From Gemmatimonadota bacterium (GTDB lineage: Bacteria > Latescibacterota > UBA2968 > UBA8231): a DNA stretch of 9,613 nucleotides. Numbering within the stretch: position 1 is the first letter of the stretch; each line of letters begins with the position of its first letter. A program made the position numbers and the translations under genes. The notes under the pieces were generated by a model that had not been told where the DNA came from, made no database searches, and saw only the letters and a program-made list of their open reading frames with translations. Below are positions 1-5,604 of the stretch, piece after piece. Location of the stretch: positions 1 through 9,613 of the forward strand of contig JAPPEF010000053.1 of the NCBI GenBank assembly GCA_028875335.1, written 5' to 3'.

Positions 1-32
1 GTGCAAACCTAAGTTTAGCCAAAAAGGATGCC

Positions 33-59
33 CTCACCTTAACCCGAACTCACGTTAAG
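33..59. repeat. Short direct/inverted repeat overlapping the SIR2 stop, possible mobile-element end
   Basis: CTCACCTTAA (33-42) and CTCACGTTAA (49-58) are direct repeats differing at one base, 16 bp apart. The same stretch also holds CTTAAC (38-43) facing GTTAAG (54-59). The SIR2 stop codon (50-52) lies inside. The layout could be the end of an insertion sequence or small non-coding element, but no transposase is visible and the window ends too soon to tell. Confidence 0.3.
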
Positions 60-1303
60 TTAGTTTTATCGACTCGGTTCAGGTTAAAAGCATCCCAAGC
101 GTCGGCTGGCGGCTTACGGTCTCTAGAATCGGCCTTGTCTGGTGGCACATCCGAGTCAATGTGGTAAAGATCAAATGGATCGACGTATGGTCCCTCCTCC
201 AACCAGCTATCTAGCTTTCCCGGTTTACCATAGCGTCTGTACTTATCGAAAACACACAGCCATTCTGCCGGAGGCGGTTCTTCTCCCTCCGAAAATTTTC
301 TAACCCCCTCAACCGTCGAAACGATGTGAGCAACTTGCCCACGCTCATGCGGCAAAAGGCTTTGGGGTCCCTGCTTTGCTTTGTTGATGACCTCCGAATA
401 CCATTGATCGGGATCTCGCGCTCTCTGCGCCCATGCCTCCAATGTGCGCCAAAGCTCAGTATGGTCGGAATCTTCCGCATAGGGGATGGCCGTAACCCCT
501 TTGTCCGTCCATTTAGCGGTCGCTTCGTCCGCCTTACCCGGTTGAAAAGCATAGACCTGACGTTCATTGATCTGTCTGTTCAGTCCTTCTAACAGATAAT
601 GAACAGGAGGATCGTCCGCCGCGTAGCCGACGAAGACAACGACGTACCTGTCAATGATTTCCCGAAAGAAGGAAGTAGCCCAACCCTCCGAAAGATACGC
701 CTGTCCAAACTGGGAACTGGACAGAACAAACCCATCGCCTTTAGCCCCTTTATAATCAGATGTAACCTTGCCGTGAAGATAGACGATGCCATCCATATCT
801 TTTGGCCGCGACGGATCAGGTAAACGAGGTCGTTGCCACGATGAAAGGTCGCGGCCACAATCATCAAACAGACGATCAAAGTTGGTCGTTACTACATGAA
901 CCAAACCTTCCCTAGTAGTTGCGAGATCGAGGATTATACGATGGGCTGTCAAATCCGGTTTACCATTCGGTTGCAGCTTCGGTCGCAGCGCAGAAGCCAC
1001 CGCTGTTTCTATAAGGGCCGTAGAAAAATCGCGCTCAAGCAGACCGAATATCCGGTCTGCCGCGATTACACCGGCAACACCGGTTTGGGCCTCAACATTA
1101 TATGCTTCCTCAAGTAACTTCCGGGCTGAGCTATCAGCTTGAACCCCAAGCGTCTTCATAACTTCTTCTGCCAAACCAAAGAAGTCCGGCAGCTTTGCCT
1201 TAGCCCGTGAGACCCCAGCCCCACAGAAGAAAACTACTCGGCCCTCATCACGGGCATGGAGAAGCTCATCCGGAATCGCCGGACCATTTTCAAAAAACCG
1301 CAT
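50..1303 (-). CDS. SIR2-like domain protein, probable NAD+-consuming defence/toxin effector (possibly C-terminally shortened)
   Basis: 417 aa, cytoplasmic, no membrane segments. The first ~270 residues carry a SIR2-like NAD-binding domain of the kind found in bacterial defence proteins: a glycine-rich CGAGVSR loop (27-33), TTNFDRLFD (139-147) with the expected catalytic Asn141, YLHGK (175-179) with His177, and FVGYAADDP (224-232) of the second Rossmann half. In known relatives (Thoeris ThsA, DSR proteins) such domains hydrolyse NAD+ to stop phage-infected cells; that this one does so is inference. Residues ~270-417 are not recognised and are rich in Trp, Asp and Pro. The ATG overlaps the stop of the upstream UPF0175 gene (TAATG), and I see no good Shine-Dalgarno sequence before it, so translation is probably coupled. 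The protein ends soon after an ADAWDAF segment; many SIR2 defence proteins are much longer. After the TGA the same frame stays open to the window edge, so truncation by a stop is possible. A true sirtuin deacylase is unlikely because no zinc-binding Cys pairs are present. Confidence 0.87.
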   Translation of the reverse strand: MRFFENGPAIPDELLHARDEGRVVFFCGAGVSRAKAKLPDFFGLAEEVMKTLGVQADSSARKLLEEAYNVEAQTGVAGVIAADRIFGLLERDFSTALIETAVASALRPKLQPNGKPDLTAHRIILDLATTREGLVHVVTTNFDRLFDDCGRDLSSWQRPRLPDPSRPKDMDGIVYLHGKVTSDYKGAKGDGFVLSSSQFGQAYLSEGWATSFFREIIDRYVVVFVGYAADDPPVHYLLEGLNRQINERQVYAFQPGKADEATAKWTDKGVTAIPYAEDSDHTELWRTLEAWAQRARDPDQWYSEVINKAKQGPQSLLPHERGQVAHIVSTVEGVRKFSEGEEPPPAEWLCVFDKYRRYGKPGKLDSWLEEGPYVDPFDLYHIDSDVPPDKADSRDRKPPADAWDAFNLNRVDKTNLT

Positions 1304-1623
1304 TACTGGTCTAGGCTTCCGTGGATGGTTCCCAAGTCGCGCTGGAGCTCTTCAAGGTCGTATTGGGCAGGCACCTTTCTGGCACGGGCATAATCCATCG
1401 TCTCCCACAAGGAGACTCCAGCATCGCGCGCAGCTCGTGCCAGCGTGAGCTTTCCATCTCCGTACAGCCGGACGTAGTGCTCGAGCTTCCATTGCTGGAT
1501 CGCTTTCGAGAGTAGCCGGCGCACAGTGGTTGAGCGATCAGACTGCTCAACCTCCTCGATAAACGCCAATTCTCGGACTAACTCTGAGGGGAGCCTAGTG
1601 CCGACCATCTGTTCCTTCTTCAT
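1303..1623 (-). CDS. Ribbon-helix-helix / UPF0175 family antitoxin-like protein
   Basis: 106 aa. Residues ~6-45 read as a ribbon-helix-helix DNA-binding/dimerisation domain: a short strand (MVGTRLP), then two amphipathic helices around SELVRELAFIEEVEQ and STTVRRLLSKAIQQWK. Residues ~47-95 match the UPF0175 helical pattern, with YGDGKLTLARAARDAGVSLWE as its core. Members of this family are treated as antitoxins, usually beside PIN-type toxins; here the immediate partner is a SIR2-like protein instead. The ATG is supported by a GGGAGG ribosome binding site (1631-1636) seven bases upstream. The TAA stop shares one base with the SIR2 start, indicating a two-gene operon. The likely role is to repress the operon and perhaps restrain the SIR2 protein; both are inferred from domain type and order, not shown by sequence. 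Confidence 0.85.
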   Translation of the reverse strand: MKKEQMVGTRLPSELVRELAFIEEVEQSDRSTTVRRLLSKAIQQWKLEHYVRLYGDGKLTLARAARDAGVSLWETMDYARARKVPAQYDLEELQRDLGTIHGSLDQ

Positions 1624-1630
1624 CTGTTTG

Positions 1631-1636
1631 CCTCCC
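1631..1636 (-). promoter_or_regulatory. Ribosome binding site of the UPF0175 gene
   Basis: GGGAGG on the minus strand, seven bases before the ATG at 1623. It is the only strong ribosome binding site of the UPF0175-SIR2 pair, so it probably sets the translation level of both genes. Confidence 0.7.
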
Positions 1637-1664
1637 GTGCAAGTCTCAATAGGTCAAGCACGCC

Positions 1665-1702
1665 GGACACCGCTGTCATTTTTCTTGTCAAAATTGCTGA
1701 CA
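1665..1702. promoter_or_regulatory. Candidate operator: phased TGTCA/TGACA half-sites
   Basis: On the plus strand TGTCA occurs at 1674-1678 and 1686-1690, and its inverse TGACA at 1698-1702, starting exactly 12 bp apart each time. A further GGACA lies at 1665-1669. The 1686-1702 pair forms an inverted repeat with a 7-bp centre. Such short phased half-sites are what ribbon-helix-helix repressors commonly bind, and the gene just downstream encodes one. They lie between the candidate promoter and the UPF0175 start, so a bound repressor could block transcription. Binding is inferred. Confidence 0.45.
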
Positions 1703-1718
1703 TTTTTTATGCTTTTTT

Positions 1719-1747
1719 ATCATACTAATTTATATTAGTTATTTGAA
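1719..1747 (-). promoter_or_regulatory. Candidate sigma70-type promoter of the UPF0175-SIR2 operon
   Basis: Reading the minus strand: TTCAAA (1747-1742, four of six bases of TTGACA), a 17-bp spacer, then TATGAT (1724-1719, five of six bases of TATAAT). The surroundings are extremely AT-rich. This would give a leader of about 85-90 bases before the UPF0175 ATG. A perfect TTGACA also occurs at 1691-1686 but has no usable -10 at proper spacing, so I prefer the upstream pair. Confidence 0.4.
1724..1739. repeat. Palindrome ACTAAT-N4-ATTAGT within the promoter spacer
   Basis: A perfect 6-bp inverted repeat (1724-1729 and 1734-1739) around a 4-bp TTAT centre. It falls almost exactly between the proposed -35 and -10 boxes of the minus-strand promoter, where a repressor would exclude RNA polymerase. 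In DNA this AT-rich a chance palindrome is quite possible. Confidence 0.35.
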
Positions 1748-1884
1748 AACAATTACTTATAAATGAGAAAAACGAGACAAGTAAGCGGTCATACAAAGCG
1801 ACACATTCTTGGATCGCGTTTGCTATTGGAAGCCCCAAGAGAAAAACCACCTACTTCGACCGATACAGATGAGGAAAACGCCCC

Positions 1885-2241
1885 ATGAAATCTTATCTCT
1901 TTACATACAGCCAAGCCTGCACCCAAGCGCAAGCACATGAGGCACTCAACGACACCGAGGGCGTTCAAACATGGGTTGCGCCTTTTCCTTACTCTGCCAT
2001 CCTCGTCTCCACACTCGATACTCAGGATCTCTGTTCCATCCTTCGCAATCGACTGCCCGACGTGTGGTTCATGGTCTCGGAAATGGACCCCCAGACCATA
2101 AATGGCTGGTTGCCTAGAGAACTATGGGATTACGTAACCGATCCGCAGAAGGCATGGTCGCGGCAGTTATTCAAGAACATCGCCTCTACAAGGCATCTTC
2201 GTCGTCCTGTCGCCGATGCCGGCAGAATGACGGGGACATAG
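1885..2241 (+). CDS. Small protein of unknown function, pattern resembling Cas2/GhoS/SinR-like ferredoxin fold
   Basis: 118 aa, soluble. I do not recognise a named family. The order of elements is suggestive: a first strand SYLFTYS (3-9), a helix, a long strand region TWVAPFPYSAILVST (29-43), a helix TQDLCSILRNRLP, a strand VWFMVSEM, then INGWLPRELWDYV. This beta-alpha-beta-beta-alpha-beta pattern, with an aromatic residue after the first strand and a Trp-containing end, is like the small Cas2/GhoS/SinR-type proteins, some of which are endoribonucleases in toxin-antitoxin systems. The fold is inference; no catalytic residue can be assigned with confidence. The last ~25 residues are basic and look disordered. 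GAGG at 1871-1874 lies ten bases before the ATG, a slightly long spacing. The gene diverges from the UPF0175-SIR2 pair across 261 bp of AT-rich DNA and converges on the amidohydrolase, 37 bp away. Confidence 0.7.
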   Translation: MKSYLFTYSQACTQAQAHEALNDTEGVQTWVAPFPYSAILVSTLDTQDLCSILRNRLPDVWFMVSEMDPQTINGWLPRELWDYVTDPQKAWSRQLFKNIASTRHLRRPVADAGRMTGT

Positions 2242-2278
2242 AGTTTCCTTTCTAACTGATTTACCTTACATCCTCACT

Positions 2279-3571
2279 CTAGCCAGCCGCTGAAGCTCGC
2301 AGCGCCTGCCGCGTCCCAGCCAAGTCGAAACAGGCCTCTTGGTTGCCGCGCATGAAGCGGGTCGCCAGTTCTATGGCTTCGGCCTCAGTCAGCAGGCCGT
2401 CGTCTATCTCGCCTTGGAGGGCGCGGGTGAGCCAGCGGCGCGCCTGAATCGCGTAGGCCACCGAGCTGGTCGGCCAGCCAGTGTCGCCGCCAAAGGCGAA
2501 GAGCTTGGACGCGGGAGCCGCGTGGATAAAGCGGCGCACAAAATCGCACGAGCTGTACGGGTCAATCGACCACGCCCAGCAGAGATCGGCGTACACATTG
2601 CGGTAATGCTTGGTCAGCGCGACCAATTCGTTGGAATAGGGATAGGCAATGTGCATCAGCACAAAGCGGCAATCGAGGTAGCGGGCCAGCAAGGGGCAGA
2701 GGTTGCCGCTTTTGATGCGGTCAACGGGCATGCGGTCATTGCCAGCGTAGTAGCCAGTGTGGATCTTGAACGGCAACTCGTATTCGATCGCCAGCTCGGT
2801 GCCCCGCGCCCAGCACCAGTCGCCCAACAGCAACCGGCTCGGCTCGTCAAGTTCCGCGCCTTGGAGCGAGCGTTGGAGCACGCGCTCGGCGTCGGCGTCG
2901 GCGCGCTCTTCCCAGCGCAGCGTGCGGTTGTACGCGTGCTGGGCTTTGACCGCGATGGCATGGGGGCCGTGCTGGGCGAAGATGGCTTCCATGCCCTGCT
3001 TGAGGCTGGCTAAGTCGGTGACGGCCACGCCGGTTTCGCGCTCAATGGCCTCGGCGTCGATTTGGCCGTTGCAAAAGGTGGCCCAAGACAAGTCGTAAAG
3101 AAAGAAGTCCACACCGGACTCGTCAGGCGGGCAGGGCCAAGAAAAGTCGTCGGTCTGCACGTGGTCCAGCAGGCCTACTTGGCTGAGCAGCTCGTGCCGC
3201 CCGCCGGGTTGACGCCAAGCGCTGAGCTTTTCTTGCGCCTTGTGCAACTCGTCGCCGCTAAAGTCGGCCATGCCATAGATCTCGTGCGCGAGGATGCGCA
3301 CGGCCTCGCCGTAGCCAGTGAAGCGGATGGCCGCAAAGGCCGAGCGGATCCCGTCAAAGCGCGCTTCCAAGTCTGAGTCGGAAGCGTCGTTGAGCTTGTG
3401 CAAGTCCTCGGGGGTAGCACCGGCGGCGATCAGGTCGGCGGGTACGTAGTTGCCAAAAAGATCTTGCAAAATGTCCGGGCCGTCCTCGACCCAGTCGCGC
3501 TCCTTGCGCAGATGTTCGTGCGTGTCAATTAGTAGCGTGTCGGCGATGTGTTGGGACAGGTCTGTGGCCAT
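2279..3571 (-). CDS. Metal-dependent amidohydrolase (amidohydrolase_2 / uronate isomerase-like TIM barrel)
   Basis: 430 aa from the chosen start. A full set of amidohydrolase-superfamily metal ligands is visible: His18 and His20 in DTHEHL, His271 in FKIHTG, His307 in LMHIAYPY and Asp363 in FGGDTGW near the end of the barrel. The order and spacing fit the amidohydrolase_2 branch, which includes decarboxylases, lactonases and uronate isomerase-like enzymes; the substrate cannot be told. No signal peptide, so cytoplasmic. A 12-codon longer version would begin with TTG at 3607. I reject it because the ATG at 3571 has GGAG (3584-3581) nine bases upstream and its N-terminus (MATDLSQHI) leads directly into the barrel. 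The gene is divergent from the DUF2231/sulfatase series, which suggests shared regulation across the 79-bp gap. The antisense strand shows long open frames, which are compositional shadows. Confidence 0.88.
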   Translation of the reverse strand: MATDLSQHIADTLLIDTHEHLRKERDWVEDGPDILQDLFGNYVPADLIAAGATPEDLHKLNDASDSDLEARFDGIRSAFAAIRFTGYGEAVRILAHEIYGMADFSGDELHKAQEKLSAWRQPGGRHELLSQVGLLDHVQTDDFSWPCPPDESGVDFFLYDLSWATFCNGQIDAEAIERETGVAVTDLASLKQGMEAIFAQHGPHAIAVKAQHAYNRTLRWEERADADAERVLQRSLQGAELDEPSRLLLGDWCWARGTELAIEYELPFKIHTGYYAGNDRMPVDRIKSGNLCPLLARYLDCRFVLMHIAYPYSNELVALTKHYRNVYADLCWAWSIDPYSSCDFVRRFIHAAPASKLFAFGGDTGWPTSSVAYAIQARRWLTRALQGEIDDGLLTEAEAIELATRFMRGNQEACFDLAGTRQALRASAAG

Positions 3572-3612
3572 GAGGCATTGCTCCGGTTTGAGGTGTCGCG
3601 TTCCCAAGTTTC

Positions 3613-3640
3613 ATTAACAATCCTAAGTTCTATTAACAAT
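3613..3640. repeat. Direct repeat ATTAACAAT x2 in a divergent intergenic region
   Basis: ATTAACAAT occurs at 3613-3621 and 3632-3640, 19 bp apart start to start (about two helical turns), followed by a similar AACAAACAAT stretch. It lies in the 79-bp gap between the divergent amidohydrolase and DUF2231 genes, where both promoters must be. It could be a regulator site; I see no convincing -35/-10 pair on either strand. Confidence 0.35.
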
Positions 3641-3650
3641 AACAAACAAT

Positions 3651-4079
3651 ATGGATTGGCATCCCTTCATCGTCCACTACCCTATCGCGCTCTTGTCGCT
3701 GAGTCCGCTGTGCGATCTAGGCGCGCTGTGGCTAGGTCGCCGCGCCGGGCACCACCTAGCGTACGGCTTGCTGGTATTGGGCGTACTAGCGGCAACCGCC
3801 GCCGTCCTCAGCGGCAACGCAGCCGCAACCGAGGCTTGGGATGGGCCGGCCGCTGAGCCGTTAGCCACCCACGACTCCCTCGCTACCTGGACCTTGCTGT
3901 TGGGATTGGGGGCCGTCCTCGGGCGCTTGCCATTGCACCTCAAGGGGCGGCTTGAAGGATGGCCGCTCTATGCGTGGATCGCCCTCGGCGTCCTGATCGG
4001 TGGCTTGGTCTTGTGGACGGGCTACTGCGGCAGCGAATTGGTCTATATACACGGTTTGGGCGTACAAGCCGATGGCTGA
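3651..4079 (+). CDS. DUF2231-type four-helix membrane protein
   Basis: 142 aa, very hydrophobic, with four predicted transmembrane helices at roughly 8-27, 36-55, 78-93 and 104-121. The N-terminal WHPFIVHYPIALL is the hallmark of the DUF2231 family, in which the conserved His residues are suspected to bind a cofactor or metal; function is not established. Length is about normal for the family. The ATG at 3651 has no recognisable Shine-Dalgarno sequence: the preceding bases are an A/T/C-rich run, so the message may be weakly translated or leaderless. It is first in the plus-strand series, 73 bases before the sulfatase, and may or may not be co-transcribed with it. A role in the catabolic pathway is not implied by its sequence. 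Confidence 0.8.
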   Translation: MDWHPFIVHYPIALLSLSPLCDLGALWLGRRAGHHLAYGLLVLGVLAATAAVLSGNAAATEAWDGPAAEPLATHDSLATWTLLLGLGAVLGRLPLHLKGRLEGWPLYAWIALGVLIGGLVLWTGYCGSELVYIHGLGVQADG

Positions 4080-4152
4080 GCAACGGCTGGTTGTCGGAAT
4101 CTGTTTGGCTTATCTTCGCCGCAACTTTCACCCTGCAAACTAGGAGCAACCC

Positions 4153-5592
4153 GTGAACCGCCCCAACATCCTGCTCATTATGACGGACGAGCACGCACCC
4201 ATGTACAGCGGCCCCTACGGACATCCGCTCGTGCAGACGCCCTTTATGGATCAATTGGCCGCTGAGGGCGCGACCTTTGCCAACGCCTATTGCAACTCTC
4301 CGCTCTGCCTACCGTCGCGGATGTCGTTTATGACCGGCCGCTACATCAACCAAATCGGAGCCTTTGACAATGCCAGTCCCCTGCCGTCGGATGCGGTCAC
4401 TTGGGCTCATCGGCTGCGCGCCGTGGGCTACGATGTGGTACTCTCGGGCAAACAGCACTTTTGCGGCCCCGACCAACTGCACGGCTTCCGCGCCCAGCTA
4501 GCGCGCGATTTGCACGCCGAACTGTGGACCAAAGACGGCGTCCTGCGCGGCACGCCCGACTGGAGCAAGGGCACGCCGCCGGCCGACAAGCCTTGGGGTG
4601 GAGTCGCCGAGGCCGGGCCGGGGACGACTTTGGAGATCGAAGTCGATGATCTGGTGGAGGAACAAGCGCTGGCTTATCTGCGCGATCCGGCCCGCAAGGA
4701 GCGGCCTTGGGCGCTGAATGTCTCGTTTATTGCGCCGCATTTTCCACTCGTAGTGCCCGAGCGGTTTTTCAACCTCTATCCCCTCGACCAAATCGACATG
4801 CCGGAAATTCCCCCCGGCCACCTCGAAAGCCAGCACCCCGTCCACCAGCGGATGCGGGCCATGTTCGGGGGAGTCGATTTTCCCGAAGAACAGGTGCGCC
4901 GCGCCCGCGCCGGTTACTATGGACTCATTACTTATCTCGACGAGAAGATCGGCCGCCTGCTCGCCGTCCTAGAAGAAACCGGACAGCGCGACAACACACT
5001 CATTGTGCATTTCAGCGATCACGGGGAAATGAACGGCGATCACGGCATGTGGCGGAAATCGAGCATGTACGAGGCGTCCGCCAAGGTGCCGCTGCAAATG
5101 GTCTATCCCGGGCAAATCCCGGCCGGTCGGCGCATCAGCGAAGTAGTGTCGCTAGTGGATTTGGTAGCGACCATAGTCGATGTGGCCGCCGCGCCCAGCG
5201 CAGGGCCGTTGGATGGCGATAGTCTGGTGGGATTGCTGCAAGGGCAAGACGCAGCCTGGAAGGACGAAGCATTTTCCGAATACCTCGCCCACGGCGTGGC
5301 GCGGCCAACGGCCATGTTGCGGTGCGGCCGCTACAAGCTCCACTACAGCTTGGGAGATCCGCCTCAGCTATACGACGTGGAGGCCGATCCCAACGAGTTC
5401 GACGACCTAGCGGACCATCCAGCACATGCGGCCACCTTAGCCGACCTCCAAAAGCGGCTACTGTCCGAGTGGGACCCGGTCGCCATAGAGGCGCAGGTGC
5501 GGCAAAGCCAGCAAGATCGGCTCTTAATCGAACAAGCCACACAGCAGGATCGGCTCTTGATCGATCAAGCCATGCAGCGGTCTCCCAACTGA
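4153..5592 (+). CDS. Sulfatase, type I formylglycine-dependent (choline-sulfatase/arylsulfatase-like)
   Basis: 479 aa. Hydrolyses a sulfate ester of an unknown substrate. The N-terminal PNILLIMTDEHAP gives the first metal-binding acid (Asp12). CLPSR at 52-56 is the C-x-P-S-R signature whose Cys52 is converted to formylglycine, followed by MTGRY. A second metal site, SDHGEMNGDHG, has Asp289 and His290, with Lys302 in the following MWRK segment. DxHxxY-type surroundings and overall length fit alkaline phosphatase-superfamily sulfatases. There is no signal peptide, unlike many exported polysaccharide sulfatases, so the substrate is probably taken up first. The start is GTG with GGAG (4143-4146) six bases upstream. 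A formylglycine-generating enzyme is not in the window and must be elsewhere. The C-terminus carries an odd 11-residue tandem repeat. The PhyH gene follows after 12 bases. Confidence 0.93.
   Translation: MNRPNILLIMTDEHAPMYSGPYGHPLVQTPFMDQLAAEGATFANAYCNSPLCLPSRMSFMTGRYINQIGAFDNASPLPSDAVTWAHRLRAVGYDVVLSGKQHFCGPDQLHGFRAQLARDLHAELWTKDGVLRGTPDWSKGTPPADKPWGGVAEAGPGTTLEIEVDDLVEEQALAYLRDPARKERPWALNVSFIAPHFPLVVPERFFNLYPLDQIDMPEIPPGHLESQHPVHQRMRAMFGGVDFPEEQVRRARAGYYGLITYLDEKIGRLLAVLEETGQRDNTLIVHFSDHGEMNGDHGMWRKSSMYEASAKVPLQMVYPGQIPAGRRISEVVSLVDLVATIVDVAAAPSAGPLDGDSLVGLLQGQDAAWKDEAFSEYLAHGVARPTAMLRCGRYKLHYSLGDPPQLYDVEADPNEFDDLADHPAHAATLADLQKRLLSEWDPVAIEAQVRQSQQDRLLIEQATQQDRLLIDQAMQRSPN
5509..5574 (+). 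repeat. Two-copy 33-bp tandem repeat at the sulfatase C-terminus
   Basis: Two adjacent 33-base units (5509-5541 and 5542-5574), nearly identical, encode QQDRLLIEQAT and QQDRLLIDQAM just before the sulfatase stop. The units keep the reading frame and would extend an amphipathic C-terminal helix. It looks like a recent in-frame duplication, since the base sequences differ at only a few positions. Confidence 0.85.
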
Positions 5593-5604
5593 TAGGAAAG
5601 AATC

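Noticed and set aside
1624..1884. Possible CRISPR or small RNA gene in the AT-rich intergenic region
   Set aside because: Repeats are only 5-12 bp with no spacer-like regularity beyond the operator-like half-sites, and I found no stem-loop with a T-run that would mark a small RNA terminator.
50..2241. Known Thoeris system
   Set aside because: Thoeris needs a TIR-domain ThsB partner beside the SIR2 protein; neither neighbour has TIR features. The system could have parts left of the window, but nothing here supports it.
2339..3013. 224-codon open frame on the plus strand
   Set aside because: Lies fully antisense to the amidohydrolase, whose metal ligands are intact; low-complexity Ala/Arg/Val-rich product typical of shadow frames in GC-rich DNA.
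3572..3607. TTG start giving a 12-residue longer amidohydrolase
   Set aside because: The ATG at 3571 has a well-spaced GGAG and the shorter N-terminus fits the family better.
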